From positions 124,001 through 188,000 of the forward strand of contig NZ_JALJDX010000221.1 of assembly GCF_022952855.1 (NCBI RefSeq): a stretch of DNA of 64,000 nucleotides, read 5' to 3'. The notes under the pieces are model-generated. The model searched no databases. It saw only the letters and a list, made by a program, of their open reading frames with translations, and was not told the DNA's origin. Of this stretch, positions 49,814 through 61,800 are shown piece after piece (position 1 is the stretch's first letter; each line of letters begins with the position of its first letter). This DNA comes from Pseudomonas sp. RGM2987 (lineage in GTDB: Bacteria; Pseudomonadota; Gammaproteobacteria; Pseudomonadales; Pseudomonadaceae). Both the position numbers and the translations under genes were made by a program.

Positions 49814-52800
49814 ATGGACGAACGCCAATACGCCTTGCTGGCCCGCCAACCTTCCGCTGCCCTGCAAACCCGTGAGCGGTTCTGGGGCATGCCCAAGCGC
49901 GGCCTGGCGTTTTTGCTGGCCAACGTCATGTTCTGGCAACCGATGTGGGCCCAGGCTGACGGTATTGTCGTCAGCGCACCGGGCACCGGCCTCAGCCAGG
50001 CAGGCAATGGCGTGCCCATCGTCAACATCGCCCGGCCCAACGGCAGCGGTCTGTCCCACAACCAGTTCAGCGACTACAACGTCGGCAGCAACGGCGTGAT
50101 CCTCAACAACGCCACCGCCCGCACCCAATCCACGCAACTGGGCGGGATCATCGTAGGCAACCCGAACTTCAACGGCGCGGCCGCCACCACCATCCTCAAC
50201 GAAGTCAACGGCGGCAACCCCAGCCAGTTGCGCGGCTACACCGAAGTGGCGGGGCAATCGGCTCGAGTCATCGTCGCCAACCCCTATGGCATTACCTGCA
50301 ACGGTTGCGGCTTCATCAACACCCCGAAAACGACCCTGACCACCGGCAAGCCGATCATCGAGAACGGTCAGGTGAGCCGCTACCAGGTTGACCAGGGCAG
50401 CGTCGCCATCGAAGGCGCGGGGCTTAACGCCAACAACGTCGACAGTTTCGAAATCATCACCCGCAGCGCGAAGATCAACGCCGAGATCCAGGCCAAAAAC
50501 CTGACCATCGTCACTGGGCGCAACGACGTCAACGCCGACACCCTTAACGCCACCGCCCGCGCCGACGACGGCAGCGCCAAGCCGCAACTGGCAATCGACT
50601 CCTCGGCCCTGGGTGGCATGTACGCCGGCAGCATCAAACTGGTGGGCACCGAGGCCGGTGTCGGGGTGAAGCTGGACGGCCAATTGATTGCCAGTGGCGG
50701 GGATATTCAGCTCGATGCCAACGGCCGCCTGAGCCTGGCGCAGACCTCGGCCACCGGCGCGGTCAACGTCAAGGCCGCGAGCCTTGATGCCCAAGGCCCG
50801 ATCTATGCCGGCACCGCGTTGAACGCCCAGACCCAGGGCAACCTGAGCAACCAGCAGAGCCTTGCGGCGCGGGACAGCATCACCCTGAGCGCGGGGGGAC
50901 AACTGACCAACAACGGCATTATCGAGGCCGGGGTTAATGCGGATAACACCCGTAATGCGGCGGGGGATGTGAGCCTGACGGCGCAGAGTCTGAGTAACAA
51001 CGGCGGGAGCGTTGTTGCCAGTCGTAACCTCACCGCCAACGTTGCGCAGACCCTGAGTAACCAGAGCGGAACCCTGAGCGCCGGGCAGGCCACCATGGTC
51101 AACGCCGCGACCCTGGACAACCAAGGCAAAGGGCGGGTGCTTAGCAGCAATACGCTCAACGTCACCGCCAACACACTGCTCAACACCCAGGGCACGCTCA
51201 GCAGCAATGGCAACCTGACGGCCAATGTCAGTCAGTTCAATAACAACAGTGGCGGACTCACCGGCTTGAGCGGCGTCACGTTGCGCGTTGCCTCGCTGGA
51301 CAACGTCGCAGGCCTGGTCGCGGCGGGGCAGGGGTTGGATATCAACGCCAGCGGCCAGGTGAACAACCGCAGCGGCCGGCTCACTTCAAGCAAGAGCGTC
51401 CAGCTCAGCGCTGCGTCGATGGATAACACCGCAGGTCGTTTGCTCAGTGACGGCGCGCTCACCGCCAGCATTTCGGCGCAACTGCTGAACCAGGCGGGAT
51501 TGCTGTCGTCGGCCGGACTGCTGACCCTCAATGCGGCGAGCCTGGACAACCGTCAGAACGGCGTCGTCACCACAACCCAGGCCGCCAGCCTCAATGTAGG
51601 CAAGTTGGATAACCGCGGCGGCGAGCTGTCGAGCCAGGGCGTCCTGACGCTGACCGGCACCGAGCTGGACAACAGCAACAGCGGCAAACTGATTGCCTAC
51701 GGCGACCTGCGCCTGACCCTGGAGCGCCTGACCAACCAGAGCCAAGGGGTGATCTCCAGCCGGAGCGCCCTGGCTGTCAACGCCGGGCAACTGGACAACC
51801 GCCAAGGCTCGCTTTACGCCCGGCAAGGGCTGAACCTGGACTTGCGTGGGCAACTGCTCAATGCCCAAGGCAGCCTCAAAAGCGACACCAGCGCCAGCGT
51901 CAAAGCCGCCGCGATCACCAACGATGCGGGCCAGCTGACCAGCGTCGGTGCGTTGACCATCGACAGCGCTGCGACCCTGAGCAACCTGGGCGGTAGCGTC
52001 ATCAGCGGTGACACGCTGCTCTTGAAGGCCGGTCAGGTGAACAACGCCTCCGGTCGCATTGCCAGTGCCAAGGCGCTGAATGCCAGCGTCACCGGGCTGG
52101 CGCAACAGAACGGCCAATTGGTCAGCAACACCAGTCTTTCCCTCGACCTCAACCACGGGCAGTTGAACAACCAGGGCGGGCTGATCAGTACCCCCGGTGC
52201 GCTGCTGCTGAACAACCTCGCCGCCGTGGACAACCGCGACGGCGAGATCTCCAGCGACAAGGCCTTCAGCCTGAACGCCGTCAGCCTGGACAACCGCACC
52301 GGCAAGATCGTCAGCAAGCAGAGCCTCAACCTGATCATCGCCCAGGCGCTGAACAACGCCCAAGGGCTGGTCTCGGCAAACGGCCTTGCCGTGCGCGCAG
52401 CCAGTCTGGACAACAGCGGCGGCACCTTGAGCAGCGACGCCGACCTGAGCGTGAACCTCGACGGCGCGCTGACCAACCTGGCGGGCGAAGTCTCCAGCGC
52501 CGGCCTGACCCGGCTCAACGCGATGACCCTGAACAACCGCAACGGTGAGGTACTGGGCGACAACGCCTTGAACATCACCCTTGGTGGTGCGCTGGACAAC
52601 CGCGAGGGCGTGCTCGGTTCGGGCAAGGTCGTGGACATCCAGGCGGCCAGCCTGAACAACAGCAACGACGGCCAGGTGATCAGCGACGGTAGCCTGAGCG
52701 CTCGCATCAGCGGCCTGCTGGACAACCAGAGCCAGGGCGAAGTGATTGCCAAAGGTGCACTGGACCTGCAAACCGGCAGCCTCGACAACCGTAGCGGTCG

Positions 52801-55800
52801 CCTCACCGGCATTGACCTGCTGACCGTGCGCAGCGATTCGCTCGACAACCGCAGCGGCAATGTCCGCGCCGACAAAGCGCTGCAACTGACGGTCGCACAA
52901 CTGGACAACCGCAACAACGGCGTCATCACCGGCAAGGCCGGCGTCAACGTCCAAAGCACACGGCTGGACAACAGCGGCGGCCTGCTGAGCAGCGTCGGCC
53001 CGCTGACCTTGAAGGCCGGGGAAGTGCAGAACGGCCTCGGTCGCATCTCCAGCCAGACCGATCTCACTGCAGTAATCGATACCCTGCAACAGCAGGGCGG
53101 TGCGCTGGTAGCGCAAGGCAACCTGAAGCTTTCCGGCAGCGTTCTGGATAACCGCAACGGTGGTTTGGTCGGCACCACAAAAGCGCTGGATTTGCAGGTT
53201 GGGCAGGTCGATAACCGGGCGGGTGAATTGTCCGCAGGGCTGGGCGTCAAGGTCGGCGGTCAGCGCCTGGACAACAGCGACGGCGGTAAACTGATTGCCG
53301 GCAACGCTCTTGAATTGAAAGTCGTGCAACTGATCAACCAGACCCAGGGGCTGATCCACGCCCAAGGCAGCCTCACGCTCACCGGCAGCACCTTGGACAA
53401 CAGCGCTGGCTCGCTTAGCAGCCTTAATGCTCTGGTGGTCACACTTGACAACGCACTACTGAATAACAAAGGCCTGATCAGCAGCGAAGGTGAACTGACC
53501 GTCAACGCCGGCAGCCTCGATAACACCGCCGGCAGCCTGGGCAGCGCTGGCGCGTTGTCGATTGTCAGCCTGGGCGGGTTGGTCAACCAGGGCGGCTCCA
53601 TCAGCACCGATGCCGGCCTGAGTCTCAAGAGCGCCAGCCTGGACAATAGCCAGAAAGGCCTGGTCTCGGGCAGCGCCGCCACCCAGGTCAACACCGGCGC
53701 TTTCAACAACAGCCAGGGCGGGCGTCTGACATCGGGCAGCACCCTCAAGCTCACGGCCACCCAAGTAAATAACGCCGCCGGCCGTATCGCCAGCAGTCAG
53801 GCCCTGACTGCATCGGTCACTGGGCTGGACCAACAGCAAGGCGAGCTGTTCAGCACCACCAGCGTCAGCCTGGACATGAACCAAGGCCAGCTGAACAACC
53901 AGGGCGGCCTGATCAACGCTCCGGGCCTGTTGCTGCTGAGCAACCTCAAGGACGTCAACAACCAGGGCGGTGAAATTTCCAGCCAGCAAGCCTTCACCCT
54001 GGCGGCGCGCAACCTCGATAACAGCGGCGGCAAACTGCTCAGCAACCAAGGCCTGACGCTTCGAACAGTGCAGGCGTTGAACAACGCCAAAGGGATTATT
54101 TCGGCCTCGTCCGTGGACAGCCACAGCGCCAGCCTGGACAACAGCGACGGCCTGATCAGCAGTCGCGATCAGCTCGATTTGACTGTCGATACGTCGCTCG
54201 ACAACCAGCGCGGTTCGCTGATCGCCGACGGCGCGCTGACAGTGAACGCTGATCGCCTGGACAACCGCGCCGCCAGCATCGCCGGCAAAGCCGGGCTCGA
54301 CGTCACGGTCACTGCGCTGGACAACCGTCAAGGCACGCTGGTCAGCACCACGGACCTGACCTTGAAGGCATCCAGCCTCGACAACCGCCAAGCCGGTTTG
54401 ATCGGCGCAACAAAAGCGCTGGATCTCAACGTCGACGATCTCGACAACCGTGGCGGCGAGCTGAGCGGCAATACCGGCGTCACCCTGGTGAGCAACAACC
54501 TCGACAACAGCGACAGCGGCCAGGTATTCGCCGGACAAGCGTTGAAGCTCACCGTGGACAAGCTGATCAACCGCAACAAGGGCCTGCTCAGTGCCAAGAC
54601 ACAGTTGAACCTCGTGGGCGCCTCGCTGGACAACAGCGGTGGCTATCTGGTCAGCCAGCAGAACCAGCGCATCGATCTGAGTGGCGACCTGATCAACAGC
54701 CAAGGTCAAATCAGCAGCGAAGGCACGTTGGATGTCAGCGCCGCCAACCTGAGCAACACCGGCGGCAGCCTGTCCAGTGCGGCCAACCTCACGGTTAAAA
54801 GCCTGGGCCGCCTCGACAACCAGGGCGGCGAACTGGTGACCGACGGCGCGTTGCTGCTCACCAGCACGGCGCTGGACAACCGTCAGCAGGGCAACATCAG
54901 CGGCAAAGGCGCGGTGACCGTCACCACCGGGGCTTTCAACAACAGCCAGAAAGGCCTTCTCAGCAGCGGCGCCACATTGAACCTCAAGGCCGGTCAGGTC
55001 ACCAACCAGGACGGCGGCCGCATCGGCAGTCAAGGCGTGTTGACCGCCTCGGTTTCCGGTCTGGACCAGCAAGGCGGCAAGCTGTTCAGCAACACCTCGC
55101 TGAGCCTGGACCTGAACAACGGCCAGCTCAACAACCAGAACGGCCTGATCAACGCTCCCGGCACGCTGCTGCTGAAAAACCTCCTCGGCGTGAACAACCA
55201 GGGCGGTGAAATTTCCAGCGCCCAAGCCTTCACCCTGGCGGCGCAGAACCTCAACAACGATGGCGGCCGGCTGCTCAGCAACCAGGGCCTGACCCTGCGC
55301 ATCGCCCAGGCGCTGAATAACGTCAAAGGCCTGATCGGCGCGGCCAGCATCGATGCCCATACGCAAAGCCTGAACAACAACGGCGGCACCCTTACCAGCC
55401 GTGGCAACCTCGACCTGATGGTTGACCAACAACTGGATAACCAGGCCCAAGGCCTGATCAGCGCCGCGCAACGGCTGACACTCAACAGCGGCAATCTGCA
55501 CAACCAGGGCGGCAGCGTGCTGGCGGGCGGCGCGCTGGTCCTCAACGCCATGGCGCTGAACAACAACGCCAACGGCCTGATCAATGCCCAATCCAGCCTG
55601 ACTCTCACAGCCGACTCGCTGGACTCCAGCGACGGCGGTGAAGTGTCGGCCAAGGGCGACCTGACCCTGTCCCTGGCAGCGCTCAGCCAAAACGGCGGGC
55701 GTCTGCTGGGCGAGCAAGCCCTGACGCTGAACCTCGGCGGTCATGACCTGAACAATCGCAACGGCCTGATCACCGCCAAAGGCCAACTGGCCGTCAACGG

Positions 55801-58800
55801 CCTGCGCAACCTGGATAACCAGGGCGGCGAAATCTCCAGCAGCCAAAGCTTCAACCTCAACGGCCAGACAATCGATAACAGCGGCGGCAAGCTGATCAGC
55901 AGCCAGAGCCTCGGCGTGACCGGTACCACCCTGATCAACCAGAACGGCCTGATCTCCGGCTGGCAGGGGCTGGACATCAACAGCACCAGCCTCGACAACC
56001 GCAATAACGGCACACTCTCCAGCCGTAACGGAAACCTCGGCGTCACCCTCAGCGGTGCGCTGCTCAACAGCGGCGCCGGTGCGTTGGTTACTCAGAAAAC
56101 ACTAACCGTCAACGCAGCCAGCCTGGACAACCGTGGCGGCATCCTGTCCAGCGGCAGCGACCAGACCCTGACCGTCACCGGCGGCTCGCTGAACAACGCC
56201 CAAGGCGGCCTGATCGACAGCGGCGCCACCTTGGTCATGAACGCCATGACCCTGGGCAACGCCAGCGGCACCATCAACGCACAAAACGCCCTGAACTTCA
56301 CCGGCACCAGCCTGGACAACAGCGGCGGCAACCTGATCGGCAACGCCGCCGTCACCCTCGACCTGCTCGGTGCACTGACCAACACCAATGGCAAGATCGC
56401 CAGCGTCGGCCCACTGCGGGTCGAGCGCGCCACGCAAATCAACAACCAGGGCGGCCAGATCGCCAGCCAGGGCCTGTTGACCTTGCTCACTGCTGGACTG
56501 GACAACCGCAATCGCGGCACCGTTGCGGCCAATGATCAACTGATCCTCAACACCTCCGGCGCGGTACAGAACGACGCCGATGGCTTGATCTACAGCCAGA
56601 ACGGCGGCGTGGAAATCGACGCCGCCAGCCTTACCAACGGCAAGGGTGTGGTGCAAAGCCAAGGAGGGTTGAAACTCACCATCGATGCGGACATCGATAA
56701 CCAGAGCGGTCGAATCCAAGCCAAGGCCGGCGATGTAACCGTAACGGGTCGCCATTTCGATAACCGAGGCGGCGTGCTCGCCAGCCTGCAAGGCCTACTC
56801 ACCACCCAACTGAGCGGCGTGCTGAAAAACGGCTACGACCTGAACAACAACCGCCAGGGCGGCATCACCCAGGCCCAGCGCCTGAACCTGATCGCACTGG
56901 GTGGGCTGGATAACTACGGCGGGCGCATCTCCGCACAGACCGGCGACGCGACCGTCGTCACCCGCAACTTCGACAACCGCAACGGCGGCCTCTACGCCAA
57001 AGGCAAGGTCAACGTCACGGCCAACGACTTCGACAATAGCGGCGACAACGACGGCCAGATTGCCGGCAGCCAGATCGACCTGAACCTCTCCGGCGCCTTG
57101 AACAACCGCCTGGGGATTATCGAGAGTGACAGCACCCTGGCGATCAAGGCGGCAAGCCTGGATAACCAGACCGGGCAGTTACGTGCATTGGGCAGCAGCG
57201 GCACCACCAACTTCCAGATTGGCGGGCTGTTCGACAACCGCAACGGCACACTGGAAACCGCCAACAACGGCCTGATCCTCAACGCCGCCAACTTCCAGAA
57301 CCTTGGCGGCAGGCTGTTGCATGTCGGCAGTGGCGACTTTGACATCTCCACCGCCAACCTGACCAACGCCGGCGGCAGCCTCGTCACCCGCGGTGGCTTG
57401 ACGCTGACGGCTGACAGCTGGACCAACAGCAGCGTCATCCAGGCCGGGCGACTGACCGTCAATGTGAACAACCTGACTCAGACCGGGACCGGGCAGTTGC
57501 TGGCTTCCAGCAGTTTGGTGGGGAGCGGGGGGAACTGGAGTAACGATGGGCTGATTGCCAGTGATGGTTCGATCAGCCTTGAGTTAGAGGGGAGTTATGG
57601 TGGCAACGGACGCTACACCAGCCTGGGCAACCTTGCCCTGACGGCAGCCTCGATGAATCTGGGCAGCGCGGGCAGCATCGCCAGTGGGGGAGACGCCACT
57701 CTCAATATCGGTGGGCAACTCAACAACTACGGCCGCATGACTGCCGCCTCTGCCATGACCGTCAACGCCGGCTCAATCAACAACTACGGGACGCTGGGCA
57801 GCGGCGGCAACCTGCGCCTGGGCGCGACCAGCCTGCTCAACCAGAATGGCTTGATCTTCAGCGGTGCGGACATGGCGCTACGCGTCAACGACTTCACCAA
57901 CCGTTTTGCCGACGTCTATGGCACGGGCAACATCAGCGTCAGTCGCGATGACAGCAACGCCTGGAGCGCTTCGATTGCCAATATCTCGGCATCGATTGAA
58001 AGCGGCGGCGACTTGACCCTGGCGGCGGATCGTATCGAGAACCGCAAGGATGTGTTCGAGGCTACGGGTGGGTTGGTGTCGGGTTACATCGGGATCCAGT
58101 GTTACGCCTGTGCAGAGTTCGTTCCGTACATTGGTTACAAGGAAGACGGTTACATGGTCTGGGTGGAAAACTATACGTCTCAGATCGTTCAGGATTCTGC
58201 GTCAGCCAGTATGACGGCCGGAAAAAATTTCCTGACCAATGGGGGCGATTTTCTCAATCAGGCCTCGACGGTTAGCGCCGGCGGCAACTTGACCCTTAGC
58301 CTGCGGACCTTCGCCAACAGCGGTGCGTCGGTAGGTGATTACAGTGTGCGGCGCTCATTCAACTTACCCCACAACGCCGATGAGAATATGGCCTTTTGGG
58401 AGGCGGTGATGAACTACAACGCCGCCAATGATCCTTTTTACTATAACCAATACCAGCGTCCCAGCTTGCATGCCTGGAACGCTGTCAATGTCGAGTCCAT
58501 GTTCACGATACTTTCGAAGCCTGGGGGGCGTGGGGATAATCCCTACACTTCCTTTGGCATCGTTCATGTTGATGGCGGCCCTGACAATCTTGACCCGGCA
58601 CACTACAACGACGGGGTGCGTACCGACGCTCCGGCTTCTGTCAAAAACGCTGCCTTCTTCGAAAACACCATCACCTACAACGGCCCCTCAAGCTTTGCCA
58701 GTGCCGTCGTACAAGCTGGCGGAACGGTACACATCAATGCAACTCAAAACCTCACCAACAGTGTCGTCCGTGAAGGCGTCACTCTAAATGGCGGAGCCTC

Positions 58801-61800
58801 CAAAGTTGGCTCGACCCAACTCACCGGCCAGGTGACTCCGGCGGTCATACAGATCAATGGACAGCTCCCACCCAACCTCGCGCAGCAACAGCTCAACCCG
58901 TTGACCCTGCCGGGTTTCAGCTTGCCTACCGGGCAGAACGGCCTGTTTCGCTTGAGCGGCCAGGGTGGCTCGGCCCAACAGGCGACCCAGGCCAACAGCG
59001 TGCCGCAAAGCTGGAGCATGGCCAGCAACGCCATCAGTACCACCCAGCGCCAACAGGACCTGCCGGACATCCAGGCTCGCAGCGTCCAGGTCGGTGAGGC
59101 TGCGCAATTGGTCACGGCTGACCGGCAGCTGACTCAAGTCACTCGCCAAGCCGCTGACAGCAATGTGAGCACCCGCGTGCCTGATGCAAGCGCGCCTGTC
59201 GAAAATGGTCATTCGCTGCCAATGCCGAGCCGCAACAGCGGTACGGTCGTTGCGACCCCAGTGGAAAGAGTCAATGTCACGGGCATCAGCCTGACCCCAA
59301 CCGCCCAGGTCGTCCCGACGGTGGGTAATGCGGTTGCCACCCCGGCGTCCAGCCAGACAGTGGCGCGGGTTCAAGGTGTGCCGGATACCTCCTTCAAGAC
59401 CAATCCACAGAAATACCTGATCGAAACCAACCCCGCGCTCACTGAACTCAAGTCGTTCATGAGCTCGGACTACTTGCTGGGCGAACTCAAGTACGACCCC
59501 GACCAGAGCGCCAAGCGCCTGGGCGACGGCCTCTACGAACAGCGCTTGATCCAGCAAGCGGTCGTCGCCCGCACCGGCCAACGCTTCATCGACGGCCAGA
59601 CCAGCGACGAAGGGATGTTCAAGTACCTGATGGACAACGCCATCGCCAGCAAACAGGAACTCGGTTTGTCGGTGGGCGTGACGCTGACCTCGGAACAAGT
59701 CGCCGCGCTGACCCATGACATCGTCTGGCTGGAAGAGCATGAGGTGAATGGCGAAAAGGTGCTGGTGCCGGTGCTGTATATGGCCCAGGTGAACAATCGT
59801 CTGGCGCCGAACGGGGCGTTGATTCAGGGGGCGGATGTCAAGCTGATTGCTGGTCAGGATCTCAAGAACTCCGGCACTTTGCGGGCAAGCAATAACCTTG
59901 ATGCGTCCGCCGGTAATGACATCGTTAACAGCGGACTGATCGAAGCGGGGGAGCGCTTGGATCTGTTGGCGGGGAATAACATTGTTAACAAGGCTGGGGG
60001 GATTATTGCAGGGCGGGATGTGAGCCTGACCACAACCCGTGGTGATGTGATTAATCAGCGCGATGTGACGGGTATCGATGTCAGATTCGGCGCTAACTTG
60101 AATCATCGCGATTATCTCGACAGTGCAGCGAGGATCGAAGCAGCCAATGATCTGAAAATAGACGCCGCTCGGGACGTTAACAACATCGGTGGAGTTCTGC
60201 AAAGCGGACGTGATCTGGAGCTAACGGCTGGGCGCGACGTGAACATCACATCGGTCCAGGACCGCACTACGTATGCGCGAGGCAGCAGTTTTCTTGATCA
60301 AACCGTTAAGCAACAAGGTGCGGAAGTGACGTCCGGTCGAGATCTCTACATTGATGCTGGTCGTGATGTGACAGCGATTGCCAGTCGCCTGGATGCCAAG
60401 CGGGATCTCGACATCAGTGCCGACAACGATCTCACGATCAGTTCGGCGGCCAATACAAGCGACTTCGTCTCACGTGGCAAGAGAAGCGCGCAGGAGGCAC
60501 ACAATGTCACCCAACAAGCGTCCGTGCTTGACGCCGGTCGCGACATTGCGCTCTCCGCAGGTAACGATCTGGGCGTCATCGCCAGCCGGATCAAAGCCAA
60601 GGATGACGTCAGCCTGGATGCGGAACGAGACGTCGTAATCGCCTCAGCCCAAGACGAAGCTTCTTCCTATTACTACAAGAAAAAGAAAGGTTCGTTCGGT
60701 CGTAGTAAGACGACGGAGAAACAAAGCTACAGCAGTACCAATGTGGCGTCTGTCATCGAGGCGGGAGGGGACCTGACCGTTAATACAGCCATGGATGGAG
60801 ACGGCGACGTCAGTCTGAACGGCGGACGCAATGTCACTATCATGGGCAGTGAGTTAAAGGCTGGAAATGATCTGATCGTAGGCGCTACCAATGACGTGAC
60901 GGTGCTATCCGCCAGCGAAGAAAGCGGGGCGTATAGCAAAAAAACCAAAACCGGTTTGTTCGGCCTGTCCAAAAGCGGCAAAAGCCAGTTGCAGACCAAC
61001 GTGACTCAGGTGGGCAGTGAGCTGAGTGCGGCGAACGATGTGGTGCTTATTGCTGGTCATGACATCGGTATGCAGGCAAGTGAAGTCACAGCGAAAAACA
61101 ATGCTGAGCTACACGCCGGCCTGATCGACAAGACCGGTGACATTGATCTCACCGCAGCAGATGACCAAGCCTATAGCCGGACTGAGGAATACAAGAAAAA
61201 GGTTGGTCTGTCTCTCAAGGACACGGTTGGGCTTTTTGCCGGTACGCCTGGGGCTGGGGCGGACATCACCCTGAGTGCCTCGCAGAAAAAAGGTCGTGAA
61301 GTAGTCAGCAGCACCAGTGTCGGTAGCCAGATCAGCGCAGGGAACGATGCTGTGCTGGACGCTGCCCGAGACATCAATATCGTTGGCAGCGGCGTAAGCG
61401 CTGACCGAAATGCGACGCTTGATGCCGGGCGCGACGTAAACATACTCGCCGGCACCAATCAGCACAGAAGCAATGATTGGAAAACCAATAAAAGTTACGG
61501 CATCAAGCAGGATGTCGACAACAATGGCTACACCACGTTCGTCGGCAATGAAACGATTAAGAAAGGGCGTGATGCCGACGGTAATACCGCAGCAGGCAGC
61601 CTTATTGACGCAGGACACGATGTACGGATCGATGCCGGTCGTGACATCAATCAACTTGGCTCCGACCTGCAGGCTGACAACGACATCAGTTTGAAAGCGG
61701 TACGTGACATCAACATCCTCGCGGTCAACGAGCGGGATCGAGTCACTACTACCGAAAGTGTAAAGCGTAACGGCACCACGACTACTGTCGCCTATAACCT

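Noticed and set aside
48125..51124. Very long reverse-strand frame of 999 codons opposite tpsB and tpsA, with similar ones at 51386-53365 and 53456-55846
   Set aside because: These arise from high GC3 in the true forward genes. They lack family motifs, carry Gln/Ala/Val-rich nonsense sequence and cross gene boundaries.
50000..58000. Periodic repeats resembling a CRISPR array
   Set aside because: The periodicity is protein-level haemagglutinin repeats in an open frame, with degenerate units and no constant-length spacers.
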